Source of the DNA: Trichostrongylus colubriformis | Lineage: Eukaryota; Nematoda; Chromadorea; Rhabditida; Trichostrongylidae | Length of the DNA stretch: 64,000 bases | Direction of reading: 5' to 3' | Assembly (NCBI GenBank): GCA_963978905.1 | Contig: OZ022256.1 | Coordinates: 28,793,426-28,857,425, forward strand | Shown: in pieces, positions 21,101-32,899 of the stretch | Position numbering within the stretch: position 1 is the stretch's first letter | Layout of the letters: every line of letters starts with the position of its first letter | The notes under the pieces: model-generated | The model's input: the letters and a program-made list of their open reading frames with translations, nothing else | Database searches by the model: none | What the model was told of the DNA's origin: nothing | Position numbers and translations under genes: made by a program

Positions 21101-24100
21101 CAGAAGCCATCGAGTAAGTAGGCGAAAAGTGCCTCAAGAATTAATTATCATCAAGCACTAACATTTATTTCCTAACCTCGACAAAACTTTACCAACATTC
21201 TATCAAGCCTTAGTACTACTTGAAATCTATTTTACTTAATACTCATAAGAAAGAGAGCCACCGTGCCCGAAAAAGTAGAACCATCAGATCATAGAAAATT
21301 GTAAATAAGGCCATCCCAATACCATGACCAAGAATATCCAGTTAAAATCCAAATATTCGTGTGCGTTGAAACCGCGCAAATGATCCTGCAGAGTTTTGAA
21401 TTGTATGACTACTTCAATGTCGCCTCACTTGTAGTTCTTCTGCTACTCGTTCTACCTATTTGCATTGGTTTGAAATTATAAGAGATCATTTGGTGAAAAT
21501 ATTCCAAACGAACGCTATGACCACTCGAATGTCAAGACTCAACCAACTTTAGGTTATCCTACTACTACCCTTTTTAACATCACTGCTATCGAAACAGCAA
21601 CATCTGTACCTTCACAACTTCGATCACCTTGCAACTGCAGAGCGAATAGCAACACCCAAGCATCATTTTATTATCAGCTCTCTTACCTGAGATGGTCTAG
21701 GTGGTGCAGGTTCTGCACTATACTGCGCTGCAATGGTTTTTGCTGGAGTTTCATCTACATGACTGCGACCGTTTTCGTTCTGCACGACCAGCTTGCCAGC
21801 AGCGGGCTCATTCGATCTTGAAATGGGTTAATGACATCGAACGCTTCTTTTTCATCTCAAAAAGACAATCTGTCTGCTAGATTCCTACTTCTTTACAGCT
21901 GCAATGGTGCCGTTCATAGTTGCGAAATTAGCGGAATTAACGGAACCAGAGAAACTGCTGAAATCGGTGCCAAAAATTAGATAGGCATCAAACGGGAGAA
22001 TGTTGAAATTACTAAAATATGCCGGTAGCATTGTGAACATATAGGAATAGATACGAAATTAATAAAACACCGCAAAAATACTGAAATTTACATGAACTGG
22101 CAGTACTGCCAACAAAGCGATTGGAAATTATCGACTTTCCATCGAAACTATGATTCTCCCGATATGATCCATATCTCTTTCCACCAACTCCCATAACTAC
22201 GCTGGTTATACAAATTCCACGACTACGAACATTATTAAAGACACCGTCTGGGTTAAGGAGAAACCTTGCATCGTACCCCGTGTGCGAAGGGCCAATTACT
22301 TCCTCGCACCTTATAAGCGAAAAAGCAATTATTTAGGAGCCATAAGCAAAGATCGGCTATACACCGCTTAACTTCATCCGAGCGTATGTCCACAAAGAAA
22401 AATTCGGATAGTTTAGGTGAACTTCTGATCGAAGAGCTAATTTTTCTCGAAAGGAAGTGTTCGGTTTAATGGTCCTATTACTTTGAGAAAAAAATTCAAC
22501 TAAGTGGGTTTATTCCATTTATTTATTCCACTCATTCACTTTTGTTCATTATTCCAACAATTTTTGAACCACAGAACTGTAACTGTTGAGTCTCAAATTT
22601 TGGAAGTGTTACGATCATCCCCTTCACCAGTATCCAACTGGTAACCAAGGACCATTAAACCGAACTATTTTTTTTTCGAAAAAAACCTTAATCATAAGTT
22701 CACCTAAACTGCCTTAATTTTTCTTCCTGTGGATATTACACTCAGTTAATGGGGTTGAGCGGCGTATAGCTGACTTCTGCTTCTCGCACCTAGTCATTTA
22801 CTTTCTCCACATAAGGTGCGTGGAAGAGTATTAACTCCCCGCACTGGAGTGCGAAGCAGATACGATACCAATGTGTACGCACCGGAGAAGACATGATCTC
22901 TGAGATCAAACCTTCCAGTCCAGATGAAGTGATGTATGGCGAAAATCGCACTGGGAAAGCGCGGTTTGTGGTCCTATCACGATTCCGCAGCACTACGCGT
23001 GGCACACCAACGCAGCCGCCGGGTGTTAGCGCAAGGGTGTGACAACGTTAGCGAACGGCTGGCAAAGTCCCTCGCCCATCGGCATCTACCCCCCGGGCTA
23101 TTGAGCAGAGGGGCGCGAAAGGCAGGGAGTAAGAGGGAGGTTCCCGGACACCTATTCCACGGATTTTTCACCGTTTTATTCCAACATCCCTACGATCATA
23201 TTCTCCAGTTATTTCACAATCTGCCAAATTTACACATTCCGGTTCCTATGAAGCAAAAAGCTGTGAACGATAGTAACCACCACAGCGCTACAAATGAGGT
23301 GAGCCCGGATATTAAGGAGATTAATCGCGCCACGTTTAGCTAATCAATAGACATGTGGAGATGTCACCAACTTCTTTTCAGAGCTGAACAACGGTGGGCA
23401 GGGAGGTGGCGGTAAACCGATTGACGCCATTACGCTCGGTTTCGTATCCTGCTGCGATTCTGAAATATACGAGGATGAAAAGCTCTCCATCGGCTACAAA
23501 CTCTCACATGGACAATCAAGAAAATTTCCGTAATGATCAACAGCATGCGAACAATGGACGGATTCTATGAAGAAAAATCAGTCATTCCAATCATAAAACA
23601 TTCATCACTTAAACTACTTGATTTCCACAGCAGAGGAAAGCATGCATAAGTATAATAACGTCAACCTTGAAGCAGTCGCTGCTCTTCTTCCTGAGCTGCA
23701 ATTGAAGGAGGAGTCACCACGGCGCCTGATGGGGACATGCGGAGCACTCGACGGGGTAGTTCATCCTGTAGTGAAGTAAGCTTATACCACTGCGTAAAAA
23801 AATTACTATTAGTAATAGCAGCGTAAGGATAGAGTCCACGGCAACCAACTTCTTATTATGCAATTCCGGATAGCATTACAAATAAACCACCCAAAGTGGG
23901 CAGCATCAATGATCAAAATGTTCGCGTGCGCATTGCTTAACTTCTACACCGTCGTTTTCGATAACAGGCATGATTAAATTTCGGTTCGACATATTGAACG
24001 ACACTTTTCTTATGAAAACGGTACTTCCCTCAACAGTACTAGTCCCTCACAACCCCACATTACTTTCCGTTATCCCTTTCCCAGTGAAATCTAGATACAA

Positions 24101-27100
24101 GCCCGTGGATGTGTACCTTAATGTCAGGATGCCGCACTGCGGAATGACGCAAGCGAAGCAATGCGGACGAGCTTAATTGTTGGGTCCCGAAGCGATTAGA
24201 AGTCAACTGCGTATCGCACTCCTAGCATTACGTTGTAATCGTTTTGAGACCCAACTACCGTGACGCGCATAGCTCGCACACACTGTGTCGCACGCCGCTC
24301 GCCATCGTGCGGCATCCTGACATTAGGGTACATATCCCAAGCCCGTAGTCATCTGCAACCCTCTAGAACAATGACGATAGTCAGATTGCAAGGAATTGTT
24401 AACTCAGCATCAATGTACTTAACTATTTATAAGAATAGCTTCTGTAATGGATTGCACCAAATTTCTTATACTTTAAACTCAGACATTTCAAGTATCAAGA
24501 GCACGAGTATTGATTTTGTCCGCCTATATCCGACCACTCAAACCATGTACAAAGGAACAAAGAACCTTGACAGGTTGTTCGCGGCTACCGAATATCTGCG
24601 TGATAATCCCACAAAACGGAATAGCGATTACCACGAGGATCATCGTATCCTCCGTGGCAATGTTACCATCCAAGTAACATGAAGAAGCTAACATGTTGCG
24701 CAACAAGACCATTCTGCAACTTTTTTTGCATTCCAGATAGCTGTTTTCGGACTCAACTAAAGATTACACAAACGTCAAGGTATTGTGGCATTTGGCATGG
24801 TTGTGGAGAAGTTTATTCCTTGTCAAAATACCAGAATTTCCCGGATTTAGAAAACTGCCTTCTGACATTAATCCATATGTGATACACGGAATATTCATTC
24901 TACTATAAATAATTCGCTTAGTATGTCTGTGTGTGTGTGTGTGTTTGTCCGTCTGTCACGAAATTCATATCTCGCGTCGCAGCAAAGCTGAGACGCTGAA
25001 TTTTACAAGATATATAGGGGGTGCCAAGGGAACCCCAGCGGTGGTGGACCGGAAGTGATAGCAGCTGATACGCGCTGATAAGGAGCCTCAAAAGGCGAAT
25101 GTCACCAAAGTCGTTTCGCCTTTCGGGTTGATCCTAGAACGCTGACACACATAGGTGTTTTGTGGAATGGGACGGGAACATTATTAGCGGGGGATCCAAC
25201 TCGAGAAAGGTTGATAAGATACGATAAGGAGCGTGAAATGGCTAGAGTCGTCGAATCCGTTTCGCCTTTCGGGTTGATCCAAGAGCGCTGACACTCATGG
25301 GTGTTTTGCGTTATGGGGCGGGAACATTATTAGCGGGTGATCCAACTTGAGATAGGTTGATAAGATACGATAAGGAGCGTGAAATGGCTAGAGTCGTCGA
25401 ATCTGTTTCACCTTTCGGGTTGATCCCAGAGCGCTGATACTCATAGGTGTTTTGCGGGATGGGGCGCGAACATTATTAGCGGGTGATCTAACTTGATAAC
25501 GGTTGATAAGATTCGATAAGGGGCGTGAAATGGCTAGAGTCGTCAAATTCGTTTCGCTTTTCGCATTGGTTCTAAAGCGCTGACACTCATAGAGGTGTTC
25601 AACACTGTTGGCCAGGGACATTAATGGTGGGTGATCCAAAGTGATAATGGTTGATAAGCTTCGACTAGGAGCGTGAAATGGCTGGAGTCGTTGAATCCGT
25701 TTCGCTTTTCGCATTGGTCGCGGAGCGTTAATACTTACAGGTGTTTGGCAGAGCGGGACGGGGACATCGATAGTGGGTGATCCAAACTGATAATGGTCGA
25801 TAAGATTCGATTAGGAGCGTGAGAAGGAAAATGTCACCAAGGCCAGTACGCTTTTGCGGCTCACAATGGTATGTTCATATTCGGAGGTATTGTAGGGTAC
25901 GGGGATCTAAGTGATAACGGCTTACGGTGGCTGATAATAACCGTTAGGGATCGGATGGGATGAAATCCTTCACATCGCCTGCTACTACTACACGACCGCT
26001 TTAGCAAGATCGTCTGATGCACAGTGCCATCAGGTGAACATATTTTGTTGTTCTGATATTACTGGCAGATGTATCGACCGCTGAATTGCCTAGCGTTCCA
26101 TAAATGGTGCATTTCTCTTGATACTGCGATCTACACTGATAACCATGATACAACCTATATTTGTGATAGCAAAGCAAACGTTTCACTCGGAATCATTTTC
26201 TAATGCGGTACTGGCAGCAACAATGGGTATCGTCCGCTAGACTATGTAAAATTCCAAATAGTGAAGCATGTTTACGAAAACGATATACGTCGATAATCGG
26301 GATCTACTATCATTGTGTAGGAATTAGATGCTCAGCAAATGAACAAACTGTTACCAATCGATGCAATTGGATACAAAACTATCGATGCCTAAACTATCCA
26401 AACTCCCAATGATGACCTAAACCAGTTGACACACTACTGTGCGCGATACATGTCGATGACGTGCAAAATGGGTTCGATGCAAAGCAACTGAAGCATGTTG
26501 TACAACAACGTCATGAATCGCGCGCAGTGGTGTGCGCCCGCCAGCTGATTGTTGCATAATTGGTTCGGTAAGGAATTCAATTTACTACATTTTTCTCCTT
26601 TTTTATCAATGCCAAAAAATACGGACTATGCAGGGAAGAAACCACGGGAAGAAAACCACGTACTCACCGATTCAATGCCAATACTAAAACTGGTGTTGCT
26701 TATGACATTAGCAGGGGTATTGATGCGAATAGGAAAGCGAACAGGAGCAGTTGTGACCGGAGCCATGGGTGGAGGAAATGGCGCATCTGCTTCTGTAGGT
26801 TCTGGAATGGCGCCACGGGGAGTTGTTGCTGCTTCCTCCTGATTCGGCGAGACTGGGGATCCAGCAGGAGCGTGTCGCCCAACTGAAGAGGTGATTCAAT
26901 TAATGAATGAAAAGTAGAATAGAGCTTCCAAGTAAAGGCAAAAACGAAAAATATGTACATATTGCACGTTCTGGAGTTGATGAGTGTCCTCCCGAAGAGC
27001 TACGAGACCCACTTCTGCTGCGCTTCTTCTTTCTGAAATAGTAACTTGTATTAGGTCTATGCAGAATAAATGGCCAAAACGGAACACTTTTTTCAAAACG

Positions 27101-29275
27101 CCATAACTTCGCTCAGACACAACTTTATTTGTCGAAATAAAAACCATTCGAATCTACACAACCTTGCCAACGATCTGGTAAAGAAAATATGCCATCATGA
27201 TCAAATTCTGGATTGCGAAAATTAATGAAGTCAACGATGGCATTTTCAACATGCATCGTTTCGGCGAACTCCTTCTGACGCAGGTTTGCATCGAGAACCG
27301 GGAAAAAGTGGTAATTCGTCAGAGATAGGTCTGAGGAATAAGGGGGGTGAGGGAGAGTCTCGATCAGTTTCTGCCGGGTGACTTGCGAACTGTGGGGTTT
27401 TGCGTTGTTTTGCGCACCCAGTAAAAAATGATGCAGTTAGGCATCGAGTCTCTCCCTTATCCCGCTTATTCCCCAGACCTATCCCTGACGGACTACCACT
27501 TTTTCCGGGTTCTCGATGCAAACCTGCGGCAGAAAAATTATGCACGGTAAAAATGCCATTCTTGACTTTATTGATTCTCGCAATCCAGAATTTGATCGTG
27601 ATGGCACATTTTCTTTACCAGATCGTTGGCAAGATTCTGTAGATTCGAATGGCTTTTATTTCAACAAGTAAACTTGTGTCTGAGCGAAGTTATGGCCAGT
27701 TATGTTTTGGCCATTTATTCTGCACAGACCTAATAGAACGGAACTGGAACACTAGTGAATAAAGGAATAGCCCACGATTTTTTGTGCTTCTTGTCTTTCT
27801 TAGCACGCTTTTTATCAGGATCGCCATCATTATCCTTATCCTTCTCACGATCGGAATTTGAGTCGACGGATGCAGATCGTCGATCACGTTCATCATTTGC
27901 TCCACGACCACTACTATGCGAATGACTTCGGGAAGAGTTCGCCGACCTACCATGCGACGGATCATTTATTCTAGAGCTTCGAAGGGTACAGCTACTTGAT
28001 CAGCTCAAAGTGATTCTACACGTGAAATGGACAAATTCATCAGAGGCAAGTACTAACCTCGCACTCGGAGATCGACTGTCACTAGATGAGCGACCTCTCT
28101 CTCTAGACCGTGATCTACTCCTGTCATCATCACGTTCTGAGTGTCTCCTTTTGTACCTGAATTCGTTATGAGGGCAGCTTACTACTTATGCATCTCCGGC
28201 TCTTCTCAAATGCATAATTCTGTGCTTCATCATTATCACAGGAGCACCAGCCACCTTTAGATTTATAATACAAAATTGAAAGACAGCGTTATAAAATGGT
28301 TTTTATTAGTACACTCACGAGTCTCGTCCACTTCCTCTAGAACTCTGCTGATATGATCTATTGCGATAGGCAGTCCGTCCTCTCACTCATGGAATTCGAA
28401 AGTTAAATGCAGATTTGTGTTCAAAAATAATGGCTTACTTACTGTTTTGGTTCATACTTTGATACTGCGCATATCGACGGATGTCTTTAAACCAAGTTAA
28501 TTCGCATCGATGACCCATCAAATCACTGTCACTATACCTGAACGATAAACATCGTTCAATGCTGAGCGAAAGTAAGGCAATAAACACGCTTACTTGCTCA
28601 TCGCTTCCTTCGCATCATCTCTTGTTTCGAAACGAACAGCGACGAACAGGCGCTGTTGATCCGCACTAGTCTTAACAAAATCGAACGACACCGGTCCAAT
28701 TCTGTCCTCGAAATATTCCCTAAAACATGCAACCTTAACATACGCACATTAGCGGATCGAATCTTTGTGTAAATGTAGATGTGCTATTTCCCATGCTTCA
28801 CCATCACTCACCTTATAGAAGAAACCTTGTCAAATCAACGAAAATTATTAACGCGATGCTCATTGCACCTTTCTAGTCAACAATGGCAAAAGTCTATCCA
28901 AAGGTCAAACAACGAGATAGAGTAACAGGATAGGGGAGTAACGTCCAACGGCAACCGTGAAAATCTCCTCCAATTAATTGACGCTCATTAAATATCGATT
29001 ATCATCAAATCAAGAGCTTTTATTGCTGGAAATATTATTCGTTACTGTCTTTGCTAATCATAACACATTGAGGATTCCATGACGATCAGTCGAAATGCGA
29101 GTACGAATCAAGACATAAAATGATAGCTGCACCTGATCTCATCAGTGGACATGTCTCCAGGCAAACCACGAATGAATATGGTATGCTTGGATTCAGGAAC
29201 TTCATCTTCATTAATGCGGTCTCTTCTCTGATGATAGTCGTAGCCACGATTTCCGTAACCACCACCGTAGCTCAT
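18134..29275 (-). CDS. RRM/RS-domain protein with periphilin-like C-terminus
   Basis: Exons (minus strand, 5' to 3'): 29275-29133, 28719-28594, 28537-28443, 28379-28319, 28156-28058, 27976-27776, 27032-26968, 26882-26668, 23765-23666, 23459-23372, 21816-21687, 20728-20668, 20598-20453, 18301-18134. All introns are GT-AG and every junction keeps phase; the sum is 1698 nt, 565 residues plus TAA. Residues about 31-110 form an RRM (RNP2 TIFIRGLP; degenerate RNP1 RLFVAVRF), then an RS-rich, basic stretch (about 130-260), a proline-rich stretch (about 265-440), and a charged helical C-terminus (DCQTYAFVAKKLIEKDSSLE) which resembles periphilin's Lge1-type domain. The last two exons join inside that match (KKKLEE|SFRGDCQ). 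Likely a nuclear RNA-binding protein. The exon 4 acceptor is ambiguous by 6 nt. Alternative: 18361-18134 read alone begins like a signal peptide, but that part is better explained as an intron end. Structure is firm; the periphilin link is a family-level inference. Confidence 0.8.
18985..19105. repeat. Harbinger-like MITE arm (single end)
   Basis: Matches one arm of the elements at 49413 and 52087 (cores GCGCAACGACACCGCCACC and AAAATCATGTGCCCGCCGC). The opposite arm was not recognised. It lies in the last intron of the RRM/RS gene. Confidence 0.5.
22335..22795. repeat. intronic foldback repeat
   Basis: Arms about 22340-22475 and 22650-22790 are inverted copies (shared AGTTTAGGTGAACTT, TTCGGTTTAATGGTCC, GGCTATAC.CCGCT). 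The loop is about 175 bp. It lies in the intron between coding exons 10 and 11 of the RRM/RS gene. Confidence 0.65.
22925..23330. repeat. dispersed repeat family D
   Basis: Shares a colinear series of blocks with 49850-50215: AAGCGCG...TCCTATCACG.T.C.GCAGCAC, then GGGTG.GACAACGTT.GC.A, then GCGAGA/GCGAAA G-rich blocks and CTGTCAAATTTAC.C.TTCCGGT. A partial third copy is near 61080-61215. Small ORFs inside (to 135 codons) differ between copies, so they are not genes. It ends about 40 bp from coding exon 10 of the RRM/RS gene. Confidence 0.6.
24108..24340. repeat. intronic foldback MITE
   Basis: Arms of about 80 bp in inverted orientation: GTACCTTAATGTCAGGATGCC (24113 on) and the inverted GGCATCCTGACATTAGGGTAC (to about 24332), with GTTGGGTC blocks inside. 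Termini and target duplication are not resolved. It lies in the largest intron of the RRM/RS gene. Confidence 0.65.
24918..24948. repeat. GT microsatellite
   Basis: TATGTCTGTGTGTGTGTGTG-type run directly before the lead-in to the 146-bp tandem array. Confidence 0.9.
25021..25935. repeat. 146-bp tandem repeat array, about six units
   Basis: The marker block GC(C/T)TTTCGGGTTGATCC and its variants starts at 25118, 25264, 25410, 25556, 25704 and 25850, giving spacings of 146, 146, 146, 148 and 146. Each unit also holds GGTTGATAAGAT.CGAT, GGAGCGTGAAATGGC, GCGCTGACACTCAT and GAACATTATTAGCGGGTGAT. The first and last units are the most diverged. The array is in the intron between coding exons 8 and 9 of the RRM/RS gene. 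A 108-codon minus-strand ORF across it is a by-product of the repeat. Confidence 0.9.
27051..27733. mobile_element. foldback element made from two mariner 3' ends
   Basis: 683 bp. The left half and the inverted right half are near copies (about 290-340 bp each). Ends are TTAGGTCTATGCAGAATAAA and its inverted match, and both flanks are TA (27049-27050 and 27734-27735). The right half on the plus strand reads SPDLSLTDYHFFRVLDANLRQ, the C-terminus of a mariner transposase. So it is a head-to-head duplication of a mariner end. It sits inside the intron between coding exons 6 and 7 of the RRM/RS gene. Confidence 0.85.
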
Positions 29276-29333
29276 CGTTGAATTCGCAGAAATGATTCAA
29301 ATCAACTCAGGTAATCCACAGTTGAAATAAAAG

Positions 29334-29335
29334 CT
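29334..29335 (-). promoter_or_regulatory. candidate spliced-leader (trans-splice) acceptor
   Basis: CTCATTTCAG on the minus strand, 58 nt upstream of the ATG at 29275, with no in-frame upstream coding continuation. This is the usual position for a nematode spliced-leader site. Confidence 0.45.
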
Positions 29336-29473
29336 GAAATGAGCACGTATCGCATGTTTGCCACAATCATCTCCCTTATATCCACATGTCTCTTATCGCT
29401 CAAGTGATTAGCACTATGAAGTTTTCGTGTTAAAACACAGTTCATACCCACACAGCGTTCGGGAGTGACTCAC

Positions 29474-30262
29474 CGACGTCGTTTTCCACAACAACCAGTC
29501 TTCCAACAGTATAACCCACTCAAAGACAAAAATGTTTTCATCACATGCAACTTCTAATATTTCAGTTCTATCATCGAACCGAACCATTACGAGGGACAAG
29601 AGCTTGTGTTTTTGTGAGGACATTGCAATCTGCACAAAGAAACTTAACTGAGACCTACTGCCAAATCCGATTCGTTCCTTCCTTAACGTAGGGGTGGGAG
29701 TGGTTCACCGAACTTAAACCTTCTCCCTCTCTTTGAGCCACGTGAAACATATGCTCGCTGAATCACAATCATCTCCCGGTATCGTGCTCCAACCTTGAAG
29801 TGTTGTCTGACAGTGCCGGGATGCACATTTAGATGCATGTCCTGAACCCCTATCCACCACATAACACACCCCGAAAGCAATTTCAAGATGGATAAAAAAG
29901 AAATGAACTAAATCCTGTTCAGGAAGAGAACCCGTTCCTTTCATATCGCTGTTGACTAAGTTTGGACAGGAGCAAAGTGAATATAACCCAACTTTTCACC
30001 GACGTCCAAGTACCTTCCATCCTTGGGCTGAGGCTAAAATTCATATCCCCTCCTCCTACATGGAAAGCATCTGTCTCATCTGCTTTAGCCTGAGCCTAGG
30101 GAGGGAAAGGAGCACCAAAGTCGGTGGGACGACCCTGCACTATTCACATGAATTCGCTTCCTATTAATCACATGCATATCTGCAGCAGCTGACTAAATTT
30201 TGTCAATAGTAAAAAAGTAAATCACCACAGAACTTACCTTCCTAGAGATTTCAGCCGTTTGC
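29474..30262 (-). CDS. possible upstream exons of a small gene or untranslated leader exons
   Basis: 29629-29474 is flanked by a strong acceptor (TTTCTTTGTGCAG) and donor (TCG|GTGAGT) and opens with ATG at 29623 for 50 codons (MSSQKHKLLSLVMVRF). About 600 bp upstream, AGGAAG|GTAAGTTCTG at 30238 is a strong donor preceded by an acceptor-like TTTTGACTAG. Joining to the acceptor at 29335 gives a stop after nine codons, so the reading frame does not enter the RRM/RS protein. It could be a separate short gene, an alternative leader with an upstream ORF, or chance. Confidence 0.3.
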
Positions 30263-32734
30263 TAGTCAAAATAGAAAAAAATCCAAACAGTCGAGGAATC
30301 TCCAACGACAATAACCAAATGTAGTCAATCTTAACAACACGTTGATGGGAGTTAGTATCATACGCGGAACGAGGAGGAGTACTGCTCCGCAGATAACCGC
30401 TGTTTACCGTATCCTCGCAACCTGCATACCACGACTCCCCTTGAATTATGCCTGGGACACACGCCCACAAACATGTTTAATATGGGACTCGCTCCGTAGA
30501 TCTTCGGAGTAATGGGGTTGTGGGCAGAGTTAGTTAGGCATAATTGGCTTCATCGCAAAATTTGTGAAAGGTGTACTGAATACACTAGATGCGCAGTTTT
30601 GCAAATTCCAGAGTTACGACCACCAGCAGAGAACGGATCCATTCAAATTCACGAATTCCTCGTTGCTTCGCTGCGGGATGGACAATGACATGTTAGGTTC
30701 TCCTCGGTTTTTTTCATTCTGAGCTTGAGCTGCAAAGAGGAACGTGAAGAATTCGGAAAAGCTGGAATAATAGTTCAGCCAAGAGATTGAGATGAGGAAT
30801 CAGGGTTGTAGTCATGACTGAGAAAGACGAGATATATAGAGACAGCAAGAAATTAATGCAGAAAAAGGTCAGAATTTCTACTGATGTAAGACTTTCCCAA
30901 ATGAAGTCTTTAAAAACTTTTTTCTCGAGCTAATTTGGAACTCACTCTCTGCCCACTTAGGTGAAGTTAGATAGTTTGGACATAAAGATTAATAGATAGT
31001 GACCGGTTGCTCGAACTCGTTCGCAGCAGAATTGTGTTGATCTGAGATGCGAGCATGTGGTATTCGAGGGACCTTCATATGACGCAAATCTGTACAATTC
31101 CTTCACGAGAAAGGGCCCGCTTTCTATGAAGGGTTTTCGGGGTACGATGCTACGAGAAAGTCGTGGTTGCGGCGCGTCTGCACAAGTTTTCGATCGGCAA
31201 AGGCATCACATGTGCTGGCGGTCATTCGATGCTCATCTCACGTTTCTTATTACAGGCTCGACATCTCACAATCAGTTCGTCAGGTCCTCTGCGTGGTGGG
31301 TTCGTTGCGATGAGCCAAAAAGGCTGTTTGTCTTTTCATAAACGCGGAGAGGCTGTCCGGCAGGTCGCGTGCACCTTATTTCGCTTCGAAAAGTGCAAAT
31401 TCTGAAAGGGGATTTGTGTATAAATGTAACGATTCCGACTGTTGGTCATTTACTGCAGATTGTGCTAAGTACTGTGCTGTGCTAAGTAGATGCCTAGTTG
31501 AAATGACAGCTCAATTTCCTTTTATTGTGCCTTTCTCAGGCACCTCACCATTTGACAGTATTTGAGGACAGAGGTAAGCTAATCCATTCATGTTTGTCAG
31601 CACCGTTCAAGTGTCATTTCCTAATACACAATCCTCTGCAGTCCGGCTTGGAAATGACAGAGGACCTCCTTGTTGTGCAACGAAGTGCCACTATACAGTT
31701 TTGTTACAAAGCGTACTGCCTGCGAATGAGTTCATTTGACCACATCAAAGGTGCTATTGTCGGTTGACGTCTGATCCTACATATTAGTGCAGTCTTACCA
31801 TTGAGCATTCTTATTCGGTGTATGATTTCCGTAGAGAAGGCACGAGTGAACAGTGAGCCATTAATTTTCAGTGATCAAATGCAACTCAGTATTTATGTTT
31901 ATAACACACATGCGGCAGTTCTTTAATTTATCGTAGAATTTATGGACTGCTGCATAATTACGTAGTGATGGTCGTAAGCCTCCTATGTTGGGGTTTGTGT
32001 TTTATTTTTTTTGGGTTAGCTTTGTTTCCCAGGTTAGCCCTGTTTAAAAGTCAATGTTTTTCGGCTCAAAAGCTAGACAAAAAGACAGTAGTATTCCTTT
32101 TTGGTTCAAATACTGTGCCTAAATATAGATTATGAAGGGATTTTGTAGTCTGCAGCAGTCAGCTGATGATCAAAGCAAAAAGGTAAGCGTAGTAGTCGGA
32201 GTATGTTCTGTTTGTTCTGACATTAGTGCGGGGTGCTTACTATTCTCATTGGTCACCTATTAGGTAGGAATGTTCCTCTTAATCCTTTGGAAGTTGAATT
32301 TTGTTCATCACACAGAGTGGTAGATAAATACTGGACGCTGCAATAAGTGGGTATCTACGCTTCAATGCGAGAATTATGATGTGAGCTTGTGGTATTTCAA
32401 AGGGGCTTTTTCTGGCGCAAATCTGTACGATTCCTCCACGAAAAAGGACGAAGATACCGCATTTCTATGTTTTTCGAGGTACCCGAATTTGTAGGGCCAA
32501 ATCAGTCCCTACAAAATATTTACTTTCTCTTCGAACTTGGTTTTTCTCAGTGTGTACGGAGAGAAGAGCCAGGGCTGAAAGAATATAAGAGCCTAGAGAT
32601 CATGTGTAACCATTAACGGATGGTAAGTAGATTGTGTACCGTTATACTTTGGCTGTAAGTTGCAGAGCTGAATGTGATATTCCTGGAATGAAGGGTTGGT
32701 AGGTTTAATGTTCAGGTGGGATCGGTGGGAGGTA
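30263..32734. other. no gene recognised; diverged duplicate segments
   Basis: About 31030-31150 and 32365-32480 are similar (both hold GAG(C)..TGTGGTATT, GACGCAAATCTGTAC, TTCCT.CACGA.AAAGG), indicating an unidentified repeat present twice in direct orientation. ORFs to 94 codons here show no motif. Confidence 0.4.
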
Positions 32735-32899
32735 TGGCTCCATTTCGGAGCGCCTGAAAGGGCGTTGCTCAAGGACATGGGTGAGTGGCGAGAGTGAGAG
32801 TGCGTGGCAAGAGTGAGAGTGCAAAGCGGAGTGAGAAAGTTTGATACGCTCTCCCCAAGTCCGTAGGCCACGCCCTATCAGGCTTTCCGAAATGGACTG
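32735..32899. mobile_element. MITE family B copy
   Basis: 165 bp with diverged inverted ends (GGCTCCATTTCGGAGCGCC on the left; inverted match ending GAAATGGACTG) and TA on both flanks (32733-32734 and 32900-32901). The interior has CTCTCACTCTCGCCAC-type repeats on the minus strand, as in the copies at 40516 and 59325. Confidence 0.8.

Noticed and set aside
24260..24682. 140-codon plus-strand ORF
   Set aside because: Begins inside a foldback MITE and lies in an intron; no motif.
25388..25714. 108-codon minus-strand ORF
   Set aside because: Produced by the 146-bp tandem array.
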